Source: Sphingopyxis terrae subsp. terrae NBRC 15098 | GTDB taxonomy: Bacteria > Pseudomonadota > Alphaproteobacteria > Sphingomonadales > Sphingomonadaceae | Assembly (NCBI RefSeq): GCF_001598815.1 | Contig: NZ_BCZQ01000019.1 | Coordinates: forward strand, 89,357 to 153,356 | Direction of reading: 5' to 3' | Length of the DNA stretch: 64,000 nucleotides | Shown: piece after piece, positions 1 to 8,140 of the stretch | Layout: the number at the start of each line of letters is the position of its first letter | How positions within the stretch are numbered: position 1 is the stretch's first letter | Made by a program: the position numbers and the translations under genes | Notes under the pieces: model-generated | What the model was told of the DNA's origin: nothing | The model's input: only the letters and a program-made list of their open reading frames with translations | The model's database searches: none

Positions 1-777
1 GTCGCGGCGGCGGTGCGCGTGCTCGAGGACAATCCGCTGTTCAACGCTGGCCGCGGCGCCGTGTTCACCGCCGAGGGCACCAACGAGCTCGATTCCGCGA
101 TCATGGACGGCGCCACGCTCAAGGCCGGTGCCGTCGCGGGCGTCACGCGCACCCGTCACCCGATCGACCTCGCCCGCGCGGTGATGGACAAGAGCCCGCA
201 CGTCCTGTTGGCGCGCGACGGCGCCGACCGCTTCTCGGTCGAACAGGGGCTCGAACAGGTCGATCCCGCCTGGTTCCGGACCGATCAGCGGTGGCAGCAG
301 TTGCTCGCCTGGCGCAAGAAGCATCAGGCCGCGCTCGACCCGACGCATCTGTTCGGCACCGTCGGCGCGGTTGCGATCGATGCCGACGGCAATCTCGCCG
401 CCGCAACCTCGACCGGCGGCATGACCGGCAAGCGCTGGGGCCGCATCGGCGATTCGCCGATCATCGGCGCGGGCACCTATGCCAGCAACGGCCGATGCGC
501 GGTTTCGGCGACGGGATCGGGCGAATATTTCATCCGCGAAAGCGCGGCGCGGCAGGTCTGCGACCGCGTCGCGTGGAAGGGCGAAAGCCTGAACGACGCG
601 GCGCAGGCGACCATCGCGGCGGTCGGTGCGATCGGCGGCGACGGCGGCCTGATCGCGATGGGCCCCGACGGCCGCCCGGTCTTTGCGCTCAACGACCTTG
701 GCATGTATCGTGGCCGGATGACGGCCGGGGCGGAACCACAGACGGCGATCTTCGCTGACGAGGCATGGGCGGACTGA
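1..777 (+). CDS. Isoaspartyl peptidase / L-asparaginase, 5'-truncated by window edge
   Basis: This is the C-terminal 258 residues of an N-terminal-nucleophile (Ntn) hydrolase of the plant-type asparaginase family, which cleaves isoaspartyl dipeptides and asparagine. The segment GTVGAVA is the autoprocessing site; the Thr codon at 358-360 would become the catalytic N-terminus of the beta subunit. Further family marks are the NPLFNAGRGAVF stretch near the start, TSTGGMTGKRWGRIGDSPIIGAGTYA just after the nucleophile and GSGEYFIR. The gene enters from the left edge, so its start and any signal peptide are not visible. Its TGA overlaps the ATG of the downstream AsnC-type regulator, so the two are probably co-transcribed. 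Confidence 0.9.
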   Translation, partial: VAAAVRVLEDNPLFNAGRGAVFTAEGTNELDSAIMDGATLKAGAVAGVTRTRHPIDLARAVMDKSPHVLLARDGADRFSVEQGLEQVDPAWFRTDQRWQQLLAWRKKHQAALDPTHLFGTVGAVAIDADGNLAAATSTGGMTGKRWGRIGDSPIIGAGTYASNGRCAVSATGSGEYFIRESAARQVCDRVAWKGESLNDAAQATIAAVGAIGGDGGLIAMGPDGRPVFALNDLGMYRGRMTAGAEPQTAIFADEAWAD

Positions 778-1223
778 TGGCGCCGATGACCGTCAGTCTC
801 GACGAGATCGACGATCGCCTGCTCACCCTGCTGCGCGACGATGCGCGCCAGACCATCGCACAGCTTGCGAAGGAACTCGGCATCTCGCGCGGCCAGGTCT
901 ATTCGCGGCTCGCGCGGCTGGAAGAGGATAATATCGTCGCGGGCTATACGGTGCGGCTGGGGCAAGCCTTTGCCGCCGGCCGCGTCCGCGCCCATATGAT
1001 GATCAAGACGCTGCCGCGCTATCATCGCGAGGTCGAGGCCGCCCTCGCCGGCTTCACCCAGGTTCAGGCGATCCACGCGATCAGCGGCGAATATGACATT
1101 ATCGCGATGCTGGAGGCGGAGGACAGCGCCCTGCTCAACGAGCTGATCGACGAGATCGGCCTGCTCGACGGGGTCGAACGCACGACGACGTCGGTCATAT
1201 TGGTGACCAAGATCGAACGCTGA
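777..1223 (+). CDS. Lrp/AsnC family transcriptional regulator
   Basis: The 148-residue product has an N-terminal helix-turn-helix (about residues 5-55, LDEIDDRLLTLLRDDARQTIAQLAKELGISR region split over recognition helices) and a C-terminal RAM/Lrp ligand-sensing domain containing GEYDIIAMLEAED. The ATG at 777 overlaps the TGA of the isoaspartyl peptidase, which decides the start over an in-frame ATG 12 bases upstream. Translational coupling to an amino-acid-releasing hydrolase suggests it responds to an amino acid such as asparagine or aspartate. This is inferred from context only. Confidence 0.88.
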   Translation: MAPMTVSLDEIDDRLLTLLRDDARQTIAQLAKELGISRGQVYSRLARLEEDNIVAGYTVRLGQAFAAGRVRAHMMIKTLPRYHREVEAALAGFTQVQAIHAISGEYDIIAMLEAEDSALLNELIDEIGLLDGVERTTTSVILVTKIER

Positions 1224-1252
1224 CCCCTTCCCTCCGGTCGGGGCCGGACGGT

Positions 1253-2899
1253 TCAGTTGGTCCAGTAGATATAGTCCTGCCCGTCCTTCCACGGCGCGTT
1301 GAGCGGCACGTCGATCCGCACCGGCCCCTCGATCAGCCCCGGCCAGATCGGCTTGGCCATCCCCTTGTTCTGCGCCTCGATCATCGCGCGAAGCTGCGCG
1401 ACGCGCTGCGGCTCCTGCGCCGACACGTCATGCTGTTCGGTCGGATCGACGGCGAGATTATAGAGGCGAACCTTTTCGGGCCGCTTCGTCACCTGCAATT
1501 TCCAGTCGCCAGCGCGCACGACGCGATAATCGCCCGAACGCCAGTACATCGCCTGGCGATGCGCCGGCCCGGCCAGGATATTCTGGCTGTCGACGATGCG
1601 ATCGGTCGGCACCTTCGCCCCCGCCGCGGCGGCGATCGTCGAATAGATGTCGATATGCCCGGTCACGTCGGCACGGGCAGACCCCGGCGCGATATGGCCC
1701 GGCCAGCGCATGAAGAAGGGGGTGCGGATGCCGCCCTCGAAAAAGGTCGCCTTCCATCCCCGATAGGGCGCATTGAGGTGCGGGATGCCATTGTACCAGG
1801 CCCCGCCATTGTCGCTGGTGAAGATGACGAGCGTATTGTCGTCGATCCCCGCCTGCTTGAGCTTCGCCATGACATCGCCGATGCGGCGGTCGAGCTGCGC
1901 GATCATCGCTCCGTAAACGCGCGTCTTGTGGTCCTTGATCTGCGGCAGCCGGTCATATTCCTCGCGCGTTGCCTGCAACGGCGTGTGCGGCGCATTGAAC
2001 GCCAGATACATGAAGAAGGGCCGGTTCTTGTTCGCGTCGATCGCCTTTTCGGCTTCGGCGGCGAAATAGTCGGTCATATGCCCCTGGGGATGAAAGCGCT
2101 TGCCGCCGTTGAAAGTTACGGCATGGCGCAGATTCGCCCAGATGAAACGGTCGATCGGATCCCACGGCAGCTTGGCGTTGACCGTATCGGGATCGTCGTC
2201 GGGCAGGAATTTCGCGCCCCCCGCCAGAATCGCGAGGCTTTCGTCGAAACCCTGCGCATTGGGCTGCAAGCGCGGCGCTTCGCCCAGATGCCATTTGCCG
2301 ATGTGGATGGTGTGATATCCCGCCGCCTTCACCGCCTCGGCGATGGTGATCTCGCTCGGCGGGACGCCCATGTCGGGATAGTCGGGGATATCGTCGGTGA
2401 TCAGTTCCTTGTGGAATACGGCCTTCAGCGGACCAAGGCCGCCGCCATGCGCCAGATTCTCGGCAAAGGCGGTCGGCACCGCGGTAAATTCGAAACCGAA
2501 GCGCGTCGGATAGCGGCCGGTCATCATCGCCGCGCGCGACGGCGAACAGGTGGCGTTCGCGGCATAGGCAGTGGTGAAGTTCAGCCCCTGACGTGCCAGC
2601 GCGTCGATGTTGGGCGTCTTGACGATCCCGCCTGCAACGCCGCCGCCGTTCAGGCTGATATCGTTCCAGCCCAGATCGTCGGCGACGATCAGGATGATGT
2701 TGGGCGGACGCTTGGTCCCCGGCGCGGTGACGGGGGCCGCACCCGGCCCCTGCTGCCAGACTACGGCGTGGTTCGGCTGCACCGGGTCGCGCCAGTCCTG
2801 GATCATCCCGGGCAGACGATATTTATTCTCCTGAAAGCCCCAATAGCCGCCCGCGCCGATCAGCGCGACGACGCCCAATGCAATCCAGCGTTTCTTCAT
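1253..2899 (-). CDS. Type I sulfatase, membrane-anchored
   Basis: This 548-residue arylsulfatase-family enzyme hydrolyses sulfate esters in the periplasm. An N-terminal hydrophobic helix (about residues 5-21) is an uncleaved anchor or signal. The metal-binding start NIILIVADDLGWND lies near residue 67. The formylglycine site CSPSR has its Cys at residue 118, the form that needs oxidation by a formylglycine-generating enzyme. Later marks are HIGKWHLG, FMYLAFNAPHTPLQ and the metal-binding TSDNGG. The start has a GGAGGGG ribosome site. It lies 19 bases downstream of the unknown membrane protein gene on the same strand, so the two likely form an operon that diverges from the tetR-FGE pair. The natural substrate cannot be read from sequence. 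Confidence 0.93.
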   Translation of the reverse strand: MKKRWIALGVVALIGAGGYWGFQENKYRLPGMIQDWRDPVQPNHAVVWQQGPGAAPVTAPGTKRPPNIILIVADDLGWNDISLNGGGVAGGIVKTPNIDALARQGLNFTTAYAANATCSPSRAAMMTGRYPTRFGFEFTAVPTAFAENLAHGGGLGPLKAVFHKELITDDIPDYPDMGVPPSEITIAEAVKAAGYHTIHIGKWHLGEAPRLQPNAQGFDESLAILAGGAKFLPDDDPDTVNAKLPWDPIDRFIWANLRHAVTFNGGKRFHPQGHMTDYFAAEAEKAIDANKNRPFFMYLAFNAPHTPLQATREEYDRLPQIKDHKTRVYGAMIAQLDRRIGDVMAKLKQAGIDDNTLVIFTSDNGGAWYNGIPHLNAPYRGWKATFFEGGIRTPFFMRWPGHIAPGSARADVTGHIDIYSTIAAAAGAKVPTDRIVDSQNILAGPAHRQAMYWRSGDYRVVRAGDWKLQVTKRPEKVRLYNLAVDPTEQHDVSAQEPQRVAQLRAMIEAQNKGMAKPIWPGLIEGPVRIDVPLNAPWKDGQDYIYWTN

Positions 2900-2918
2900 C
2901 GGTCCCCTCCGGCCCCCT

Positions 2919-3566
2919 CTAAGCCCATGTCAAAAGCGCGATATGCGCAAGCGCCGCAGCGAGTGCGAGCCCCAGCCCCACTGTGACCCGCGGGCTGGCA
3001 TAAAAGGCGATCTGTCGCTGCGTCGGGAAAGAGAAGGTCGTCTCGATCCCCAGCGTCTTGTTCGGATGCACGGCGCGAAAGGCCGGATCGGCCGCCATGC
3101 GGATCAGGTCGCGGCGGCTGCGGTATCGCATCGTGCCGACCAGCGACCAGCCGGGGTCGGCGGGTGTGTTCCACGCGTCGATATAGCCGCCGACCTTGGC
3201 GCCGACATAGAGCGGATGCCCGCCGCGCGCGATCAGCCCGCGCACGAAGGGGTCCGAATAGCGGCGCAGCCATTCGCTGCCCGCGCGCGTTTCGCCGCTG
3301 GCGGGATCGGTGATCTGGCCGGGCCGCGTGCGGACAAGATTGACCATGACGAATTCGCGCCCGTCGTCGTCCTCCAGAAAGGCGCGCAGGCGGGCGCTGT
3401 CGTTGCCCGTTTCCTCCATGCGATCGCCCAGCGTGCCCAGAAAAGCGTCGATCTCGGCGCGCGTCAGCGGGCGGCGGAACCCGTCGTAGAACAGCAGGAA
3501 GGCGAGCCAGAGCAGCAACGCGCCCGCCCAAATCGCGCCGACAAGAAAAGCCTGCTCCCCCATCAT
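2919..3566 (-). CDS. Unknown protein with N- and C-terminal membrane helices
   Basis: I do not recognise a named family for this 215-residue protein. It has a transmembrane helix at about residues 6-27, a soluble middle of about 160 residues and a second helix at about 192-212. The middle part (EFVMVNLVRTRPGQI, PLYVGAKVGGYIDAWNT, WSLVGTMRYRSRRD) has the feel of a dimeric alpha/beta-barrel (DUF1330/ABM-like) fold, but this is a weak resemblance. It is the first gene of the leftward pair with the sulfatase and is preceded by a G-rich ribosome site. The operator-like dyad at 3597-3615 lies directly upstream. Confidence 0.75.
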   Translation of the reverse strand: MMGEQAFLVGAIWAGALLLWLAFLLFYDGFRRPLTRAEIDAFLGTLGDRMEETGNDSARLRAFLEDDDGREFVMVNLVRTRPGQITDPASGETRAGSEWLRRYSDPFVRGLIARGGHPLYVGAKVGGYIDAWNTPADPGWSLVGTMRYRSRRDLIRMAADPAFRAVHPNKTLGIETTFSFPTQRQIAFYASPRVTVGLGLALAAALAHIALLTWA

Positions 3567-3596
3567 CCCCCCGACTCTTCGGTTGCCCCGAAACTA

Positions 3597-3615
3597 TTGG
3601 CACTATATGTGTCAT
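3597..3615. promoter_or_regulatory. Operator-like dyad in the tetR divergent promoter region
   Basis: The 19-bp imperfect dyad TTGGCAC-TATAT-GTGTCAT lies between the leftward membrane-protein/sulfatase pair and the rightward tetR-FGE pair. A dyad of the same length and arm sequence occurs at 8047-8065 ahead of the GST/sulfatase operon. Both are followed by ATATCGG at the same spacing. The inferred binder is the TetR protein encoded at 3689. Confidence 0.6.
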
Positions 3616-3688
3616 TATATCGGGCGCGGCGCAAGATGCTTCGAAGCGGGCATTGACCACGGCGCCAAGCTGCGCCAGCGGGGAGGAC

Positions 3689-4333
3689 ATGACGACAACG
3701 GCGAAAGCGGAGGGCGAGGCAAAGGCGAATCCGGCAAGCGTGACGCCCCGGATCGATGGTCGGCGCGAACGCAGCCGGTCGAGCCACAAGCGCATCGTCA
3801 AGGCGATGATGGAACTGATCGCCGGCGGCGACCTGATGCCCAGCGCGGCGCGCGTCGCCGACGAAGCCGGGATCGGCATTCGTACCGTCTTCCGCCATTT
3901 CGACGATATGGATTCGCTCTATAGCGAGATTTCGGCGACGATCGCCGAACGGGTGATGCCGATCGTCACCGCCCCCTATCTCGACAAGGACTGGCGTGCG
4001 AACATGCGCGACCTCGCCCGCCGCCGCGTCCGCGTGTTCGAGGCGATGCTGCCGTTCCGGCTCGCCGCCAATATCAAACGCTACCAGTCGCCCTTTCTGA
4101 TGGCCGAATATGGCCGCGTCATCACGGTCGAGCGCGAACTGGTGATGCGCCTGCTGCCCGCGCCTGTCCTTGCGAACAAGGTGGCGGCGGAGGCGCTATG
4201 TGCCACCCTCTCCTTCCAGAACTGGCGCGCGCTGCGGCACGACCAGGGCCTGCCGGCCGAAGAAGCGGGGACCGTCACCGCGCATATGGTCGAAGCCCTG
4301 CTTGCCGCGCTTCCGCAAGGCGGCGATCGGTGA
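3689..4333 (+). CDS. TetR family transcriptional regulator
   Basis: The 214-residue product has an N-terminal basic stretch and a TetR helix-turn-helix at about residues 30-75, with SAARVADEAGIGIRTVFRHF as recognition region. The C-terminal helical ligand domain is not recognisable. The start at 3689 follows GGGGAGGA, better than an in-frame upstream ATG at 3653. The gene overlaps the FGE gene by four bases. A dyad upstream at 3597 suggests autoregulation, and the matching dyad at 8047 suggests it also controls the second sulfatase operon. The ligand is unknown but probably related to the sulfated substrate. Confidence 0.9.
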   Translation: MTTTAKAEGEAKANPASVTPRIDGRRERSRSSHKRIVKAMMELIAGGDLMPSAARVADEAGIGIRTVFRHFDDMDSLYSEISATIAERVMPIVTAPYLDKDWRANMRDLARRRVRVFEAMLPFRLAANIKRYQSPFLMAEYGRVITVERELVMRLLPAPVLANKVAAEALCATLSFQNWRALRHDQGLPAEEAGTVTAHMVEALLAALPQGGDR

Positions 4334-5268
4334 AGCGCAGCGCAGCGCTGATCGCTTTCGCCGCACTGGGCGCCCTGGCCGCATGCGGCGCCAAAAAGAC
4401 CGAACAGCATGCCGAGGCGCGGACCCCGACCTGCCCGCCGATGCCGGCGCGCGACTATGTCTGGATACCCGGCGCGACCTTCACCATGGGCGCCGACGCG
4501 ACGCTGCCCGAAGAGGCACCGGCGCGCGAGGTTTCGGTCAAGGGCTTCTGGATGGCGACGCATGAGGTGACGAACGCCGAATTCGCCGAATTCGTGAAGG
4601 CGACCGGCTACAAGACGCTTGCCGAGAAAGACCCGCCGAAACTGCCCGGCGCGCCGCCCGACATGCTGATCCCCGGTTCGGCGGTGTTTACCGCGCCGAC
4701 CGACGGCAATCCCAACTGGTGGCGCTGGGTCGTCGGGGCCGAATGGCGGCATCCCGAAGGGCCGAAGACCGGCATCGCCGGCCGCGACCGCGATCCGGTG
4801 GTCCAGGTCGGTTACGACGACGCGCTCGCCTATGCGCGCTGGAAGGGCAAGGCGCTGCCCGACGAGGCGCAATGGGAGCTTGCCGCCGCAACCGGCGGCG
4901 CGCGGCGCGATGTCCCTGTCGATGCAAACGGCAAGCCGACCGCCAACTATTATCAGGGCGTCTTCCCGGTCCGCGACCTCGGCACCGACGGCTTCAAGAG
5001 CCGCGCGCCCGTCGCCTGCTTCCCCGCCGACAAGCACGGCGTCCACGACCTGATCGGCAATGTCTGGGAATGGACGGCAAGCGCGACCGACCCCGACCGC
5101 AATGTTATCAAGGGCGGCAGCTTTCTGTGCGCGGCAAATTATTGCGCGCGCTATCGCGCCGCCGCCCGCCAGTTTCAGGAACGCTCGCTAGGTACCGATC
5201 ATGTCGGCATTCGCCTGATCGACACGGCGCGCCCGCCGCCGCCGGACGAAAAGCCACACGAGGGCTGA
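4330..5268 (+). CDS. Formylglycine-generating enzyme (FGE/SUMF1 family), predicted lipoprotein
   Basis: FGE oxidises the Cys of the CxPxR motif in sulfatases to formylglycine. The GTG start overlaps the tetR stop and gives a 312-residue protein. A signal peptide ends in the lipobox LAA-C with Cys19, followed by Gly, so outer-membrane sorting is expected. The FGE domain follows from WIPGATFTMG (about residue 41) through HEVTNAEFAEFV, DEAQWELAA and GNVWEWT to the active site. There FLCAANYCARYR places Cys267 and Cys272 in the spacing of the two catalytic, copper-binding cysteines of human and Streptomyces FGE. Both adjacent sulfatases carry Cys-type motifs and are exported. The gene end overlaps the convergent second sulfatase by 81 bases. 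Confidence 0.9.
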   Translation: MKRSAALIAFAALGALAACGAKKTEQHAEARTPTCPPMPARDYVWIPGATFTMGADATLPEEAPAREVSVKGFWMATHEVTNAEFAEFVKATGYKTLAEKDPPKLPGAPPDMLIPGSAVFTAPTDGNPNWWRWVVGAEWRHPEGPKTGIAGRDRDPVVQVGYDDALAYARWKGKALPDEAQWELAAATGGARRDVPVDANGKPTANYYQGVFPVRDLGTDGFKSRAPVACFPADKHGVHDLIGNVWEWTASATDPDRNVIKGGSFLCAANYCARYRAAARQFQERSLGTDHVGIRLIDTARPPPPDEKPHEG

Positions 5269-7020
5269 CAGCGCGACGATCGCCCCGCCGAGAATCAGTC
5301 CGGCCTGAATCGCCCGCTTGCGGCCCTGTTGCCGCCACGCATAAAGGTTGATCTGTTCGTCGGCGGTGTAGCCCGCCGGCATTTCGAGCACCTGGTTGGT
5401 CTTGGCGAACGCCGCATAATCGGCCTTCATCGCCGCAAAACGATCGGGCATCGCGGCGGCCAGATCGTGCGTTTCGCCGGGATCGCCGGCGATGTCGAAC
5501 AGCCGCCATTGACCATCGCCCGTCGGCGGCAGATTGCGCACCAGCTTGTAATCGCCCCGGAACAGCGCGGCATTGCCCGACAGTTCATACCCGATCGGCG
5601 CGTCGCCATGAACGCTGCCTGCGCCGCCCGCCAGCATCGGCACCAGACTGCGCCCCGCGATCGGCTCGACCGTCCGCCCGCCCCAGCTGCCGCCGTGACC
5701 CGGCACGCCGGCGAGGTCGGTCAGCGTCGGGACGATGTCGGTGACATGCGCGAGCCCGTTCGAGATCGCGCCCGCGCGCACCTGCGGATGGCCGGGCCAG
5801 GCGATGATCAGCGGGACGCGCAGCCCGCCCTCGGTCGCGCTGAACTTGTATCCCGACAGCGGCGCCGCCGCGGCGCTCGCCCAGCCGGGGCCGATGGCGC
5901 TGAAGCTGTGGCGGCGGCCGATGTTGCCGATCGAGGTGTCATACTCCATCCCCAGGAACAGCCGGTTGCGCAGCCGGTTATAGGGGTTGGTCGGTTCGGG
6001 GCCATTGTCCGACAGAAAGACGAAGATCGTATTGTCGTAATCGCCCGTCGCCTTCAGATGCGCGACAAGGCGCCCGATCTCGCGGTCGGCGGCGGTCGCC
6101 ATCCCGGCATAGGCCTGCATGACGCGGATCGCCGCCTTGCGTTCGTCGCCGTCCAGCTTTTGCCAGTCGGGCGTCGTCGCCATCGTCACCATCGGCGCGC
6201 CCGCGGGCATGATGCCGAGCGCCGCGGCGCGCTTGGCCCGTGCGGCGCGCAGTGCGGTCCAGCCTTCGCGGTACATCGCCTGATAGCGCGCGATATCGCT
6301 GTCGGGCGCCTGCACCGGAATATGGTTGGCAAGGAAATTGACCGACGCGAAAAACGGCTTTCCGCTCGCGCGGTCGGCGTCGATATAATCGATCATCTTC
6401 TGGACGACGAAGCGCGACGAATAATAATCCTTGGGCAGCACCCCCGGCTTGCCATTGTCGGTCCAGTTCGCCTTGTCATACAGGCCCTTGATCGGCTCCT
6501 GATCGAAATTGTCGGCGCCCGCATCGGCCAGGCTGAAGGCGCGATCATAGCCGCGCGCTTCGGGAAGCCGCGTCGGATCGCTGCCCAGATGCCATTTGCC
6601 GGTCAGATAGGTGCGATAGCCCGCCGCCTTCAGCATTTCCGCGATCGTGACGACGCTGTGGTTCATCACCGTGTCGTACCCCGGCTTGCCACGGTGCGCG
6701 TCGGGGATCGTCTCGGGCATATTGCCCAGCCCGGCGCGGTGGTTCATCACCCCCGTCTGCAGCATCGCGCGCGTCGGCGAGCAGGACCCCGACACATGGA
6801 AATTGGAAAAGCGCATCCCGGCGTGGGCCAGCGCGTCGATGTTCGGCGTCGCGAATTCGGCCCCGAAGGCGCCGACATCCGAAAAGCCCCAGTCGTCGGC
6901 CAGCAGGATGACGATATTGGGGTGGCGCGGCGATGCGGGCGCGGTCGGCGCCGCGGTCTGCGCGGCCAGCGGCGCCGCGACCAGCGCGGCGGCGACCCCG
7001 GCGGCGAGCGCGCGCCTCAT
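5188..7020 (-). CDS. Type I sulfatase with signal peptide and C-terminal membrane helix
   Basis: This 610-residue arylsulfatase-family enzyme starts at 7020, where its ATG overlaps the TGA of the GST-like gene. A signal peptide ends near residue 21 (APLAAQ). Family marks are NIVILLADDWGFSDVG at about residue 35, the formylglycine site CSPTR with Cys80, LTGKWHLGSDPTRLP and FVFLSDNGPEPTNPYN. A single hydrophobic helix at about residues 568-586 followed by an Arg-rich tail should anchor it in the inner membrane with the enzyme in the periplasm. The 3' end overlaps the FGE gene convergently. The Cys-type site requires the neighbouring FGE or an equivalent. Confidence 0.93.
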   Translation of the reverse strand: MRRALAAGVAAALVAAPLAAQTAAPTAPASPRHPNIVILLADDWGFSDVGAFGAEFATPNIDALAHAGMRFSNFHVSGSCSPTRAMLQTGVMNHRAGLGNMPETIPDAHRGKPGYDTVMNHSVVTIAEMLKAAGYRTYLTGKWHLGSDPTRLPEARGYDRAFSLADAGADNFDQEPIKGLYDKANWTDNGKPGVLPKDYYSSRFVVQKMIDYIDADRASGKPFFASVNFLANHIPVQAPDSDIARYQAMYREGWTALRAARAKRAAALGIMPAGAPMVTMATTPDWQKLDGDERKAAIRVMQAYAGMATAADREIGRLVAHLKATGDYDNTIFVFLSDNGPEPTNPYNRLRNRLFLGMEYDTSIGNIGRRHSFSAIGPGWASAAAAPLSGYKFSATEGGLRVPLIIAWPGHPQVRAGAISNGLAHVTDIVPTLTDLAGVPGHGGSWGGRTVEPIAGRSLVPMLAGGAGSVHGDAPIGYELSGNAALFRGDYKLVRNLPPTGDGQWRLFDIAGDPGETHDLAAAMPDRFAAMKADYAAFAKTNQVLEMPAGYTADEQINLYAWRQQGRKRAIQAGLILGGAIVALSALVWLFVRRRRARRVDQANADMIGT

Positions 7021-8030
7021 GCCGACACCAGCGCGGGCAGGCAGCCCGTCCGCTCGAGCAGCGGATCGACCACGCCGCGCGCCGCGTCGTTCAGCGCCGC
7101 GTAGCGCATGCGCAGGTCGGCAAGGCATTTCGCCTGATATTTGAACACCCCCTGGTCATAGCCATGCCCCATCGCCTCGAAACGCATCATCGCCTCGCCC
7201 CTTTCCAGTGCCGCCGCATTCGCCCGCAAGAAGGGCAGATAGACCGCGCCCGCCACCGCCAGCAGCGCCTCGACCACGGGCGACAGCGGCGCATCGGCCG
7301 CGTCCCATTCGCCGTCGATCCCCGACATGTCGTCGATGTGCGAAAGCCAGCGATAGGCAAAGGGATAGTCGGCGCGCATCATCGCCTGTGCCGTCGGATC
7401 GACGCCGAGCTGCGACAATTGGCCGAACAGGCCGAACTCGGCGAGCGACGGCCGCGTGCCGAACAGGCAGTGCCGGTCCTGGACATGCGTCTCCAGCGCC
7501 GCGAGCACCGCGCGGGTCGACGCTTCGATCAGCGGGAAGTTCGCGGGCGTGCAGCCGACGATCGCCATGCGCCCGACCTGCCGCTCGCGAAAGCTCGCCG
7601 CAAAGCGCTCGCGCTGTTCCGCCCCGCCGCCCTTGAACGCGTCGAAGGCCAGCCAGCGGCTCATCTGCAGCTGGTCGACCTCGGCCAGCCAGCGATAGCC
7701 GAACATCGCCTTGGTCAGCCATTCGTCGGCGAAATCCTCGATCAGATGCGCCAGAAAGGCGCGCGCGGGATCGGGCGGCACCACCGACCGGCTGCCCGGA
7801 TGGCGATCCTCGAGCAGATAGAGGAGCGGGGTCGAATCATTGTGCCAGCTATCGTCGGGAAAGCGCACTACCGGGATCACCGGCGCGCGGACATGCGCCA
7901 GCGCCCCGCCCTGCGTCGCGGCGCCATGCACCCAGATATGCGGCAGGCGGCGATAGCGCATCGCCGCGCGAATCTTCATCGAATAGGGCGAACCCAGCGC
8001 GCCATGCACCTCATAAGGCCGTTCGTTCAC
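7017..8030 (-). CDS. Glutathione S-transferase-like protein
   Basis: The 337-residue protein has an N-terminal thioredoxin-like part (about residues 6-80: VHGALGSPYSMKIRAAMRY, PVIPVVRFPDD, STPLLYLLEDRHPG) and a long helical C-terminal part of GST type. The length exceeds the usual 200-230 residues, so the helical domain is extended. It is the first gene of a leftward operon and overlaps the second sulfatase gene by four bases. The dyad at 8047-8065 sits 17 bases upstream of its start. Its place in the sulfatase module suggests it acts on the desulfated product, but this is inference. Confidence 0.8.
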   Translation of the reverse strand: MNERPYEVHGALGSPYSMKIRAAMRYRRLPHIWVHGAATQGGALAHVRAPVIPVVRFPDDSWHNDSTPLLYLLEDRHPGSRSVVPPDPARAFLAHLIEDFADEWLTKAMFGYRWLAEVDQLQMSRWLAFDAFKGGGAEQRERFAASFRERQVGRMAIVGCTPANFPLIEASTRAVLAALETHVQDRHCLFGTRPSLAEFGLFGQLSQLGVDPTAQAMMRADYPFAYRWLSHIDDMSGIDGEWDAADAPLSPVVEALLAVAGAVYLPFLRANAAALERGEAMMRFEAMGHGYDQGVFKYQAKCLADLRMRYAALNDAARGVVDPLLERTGCLPALVSA

Positions 8031-8046
8031 CCGTCCCTCCCATGTT

Positions 8047-8065
8047 TTGGCATATGCTATGCCAA
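8047..8065. promoter_or_regulatory. Operator-like dyad upstream of the GST/sulfatase operon
   Basis: The perfect dyad TTGGCAT-ATGCT-ATGCCAA lies just ahead of the leftward GST/sulfatase operon. It shares arm sequence, 19-bp length and the following ATATCGG with the dyad at 3597-3615 near tetR. It is likely a TetR operator. Confidence 0.62.
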
Positions 8066-8140
8066 TATATCGGCGAGCGCAATGGGCGGCGTCCCCTCCC
8101 GCCGCACGGACGGATCAGCGGGCGCGGCGAGCGCGGCCCC

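Noticed and set aside
4198..4329. Longer N-terminus for the FGE gene
   Set aside because: It would run inside tetR and bury the lipoprotein signal; GTG 4330 overlaps the tetR stop and gives a clean signal peptide.
5329..7104. Long plus-strand open frame opposite the second sulfatase
   Set aside because: Full overlap with the sulfatase, Arg/His/Gly-rich shadow composition and no ribosome site or motif.
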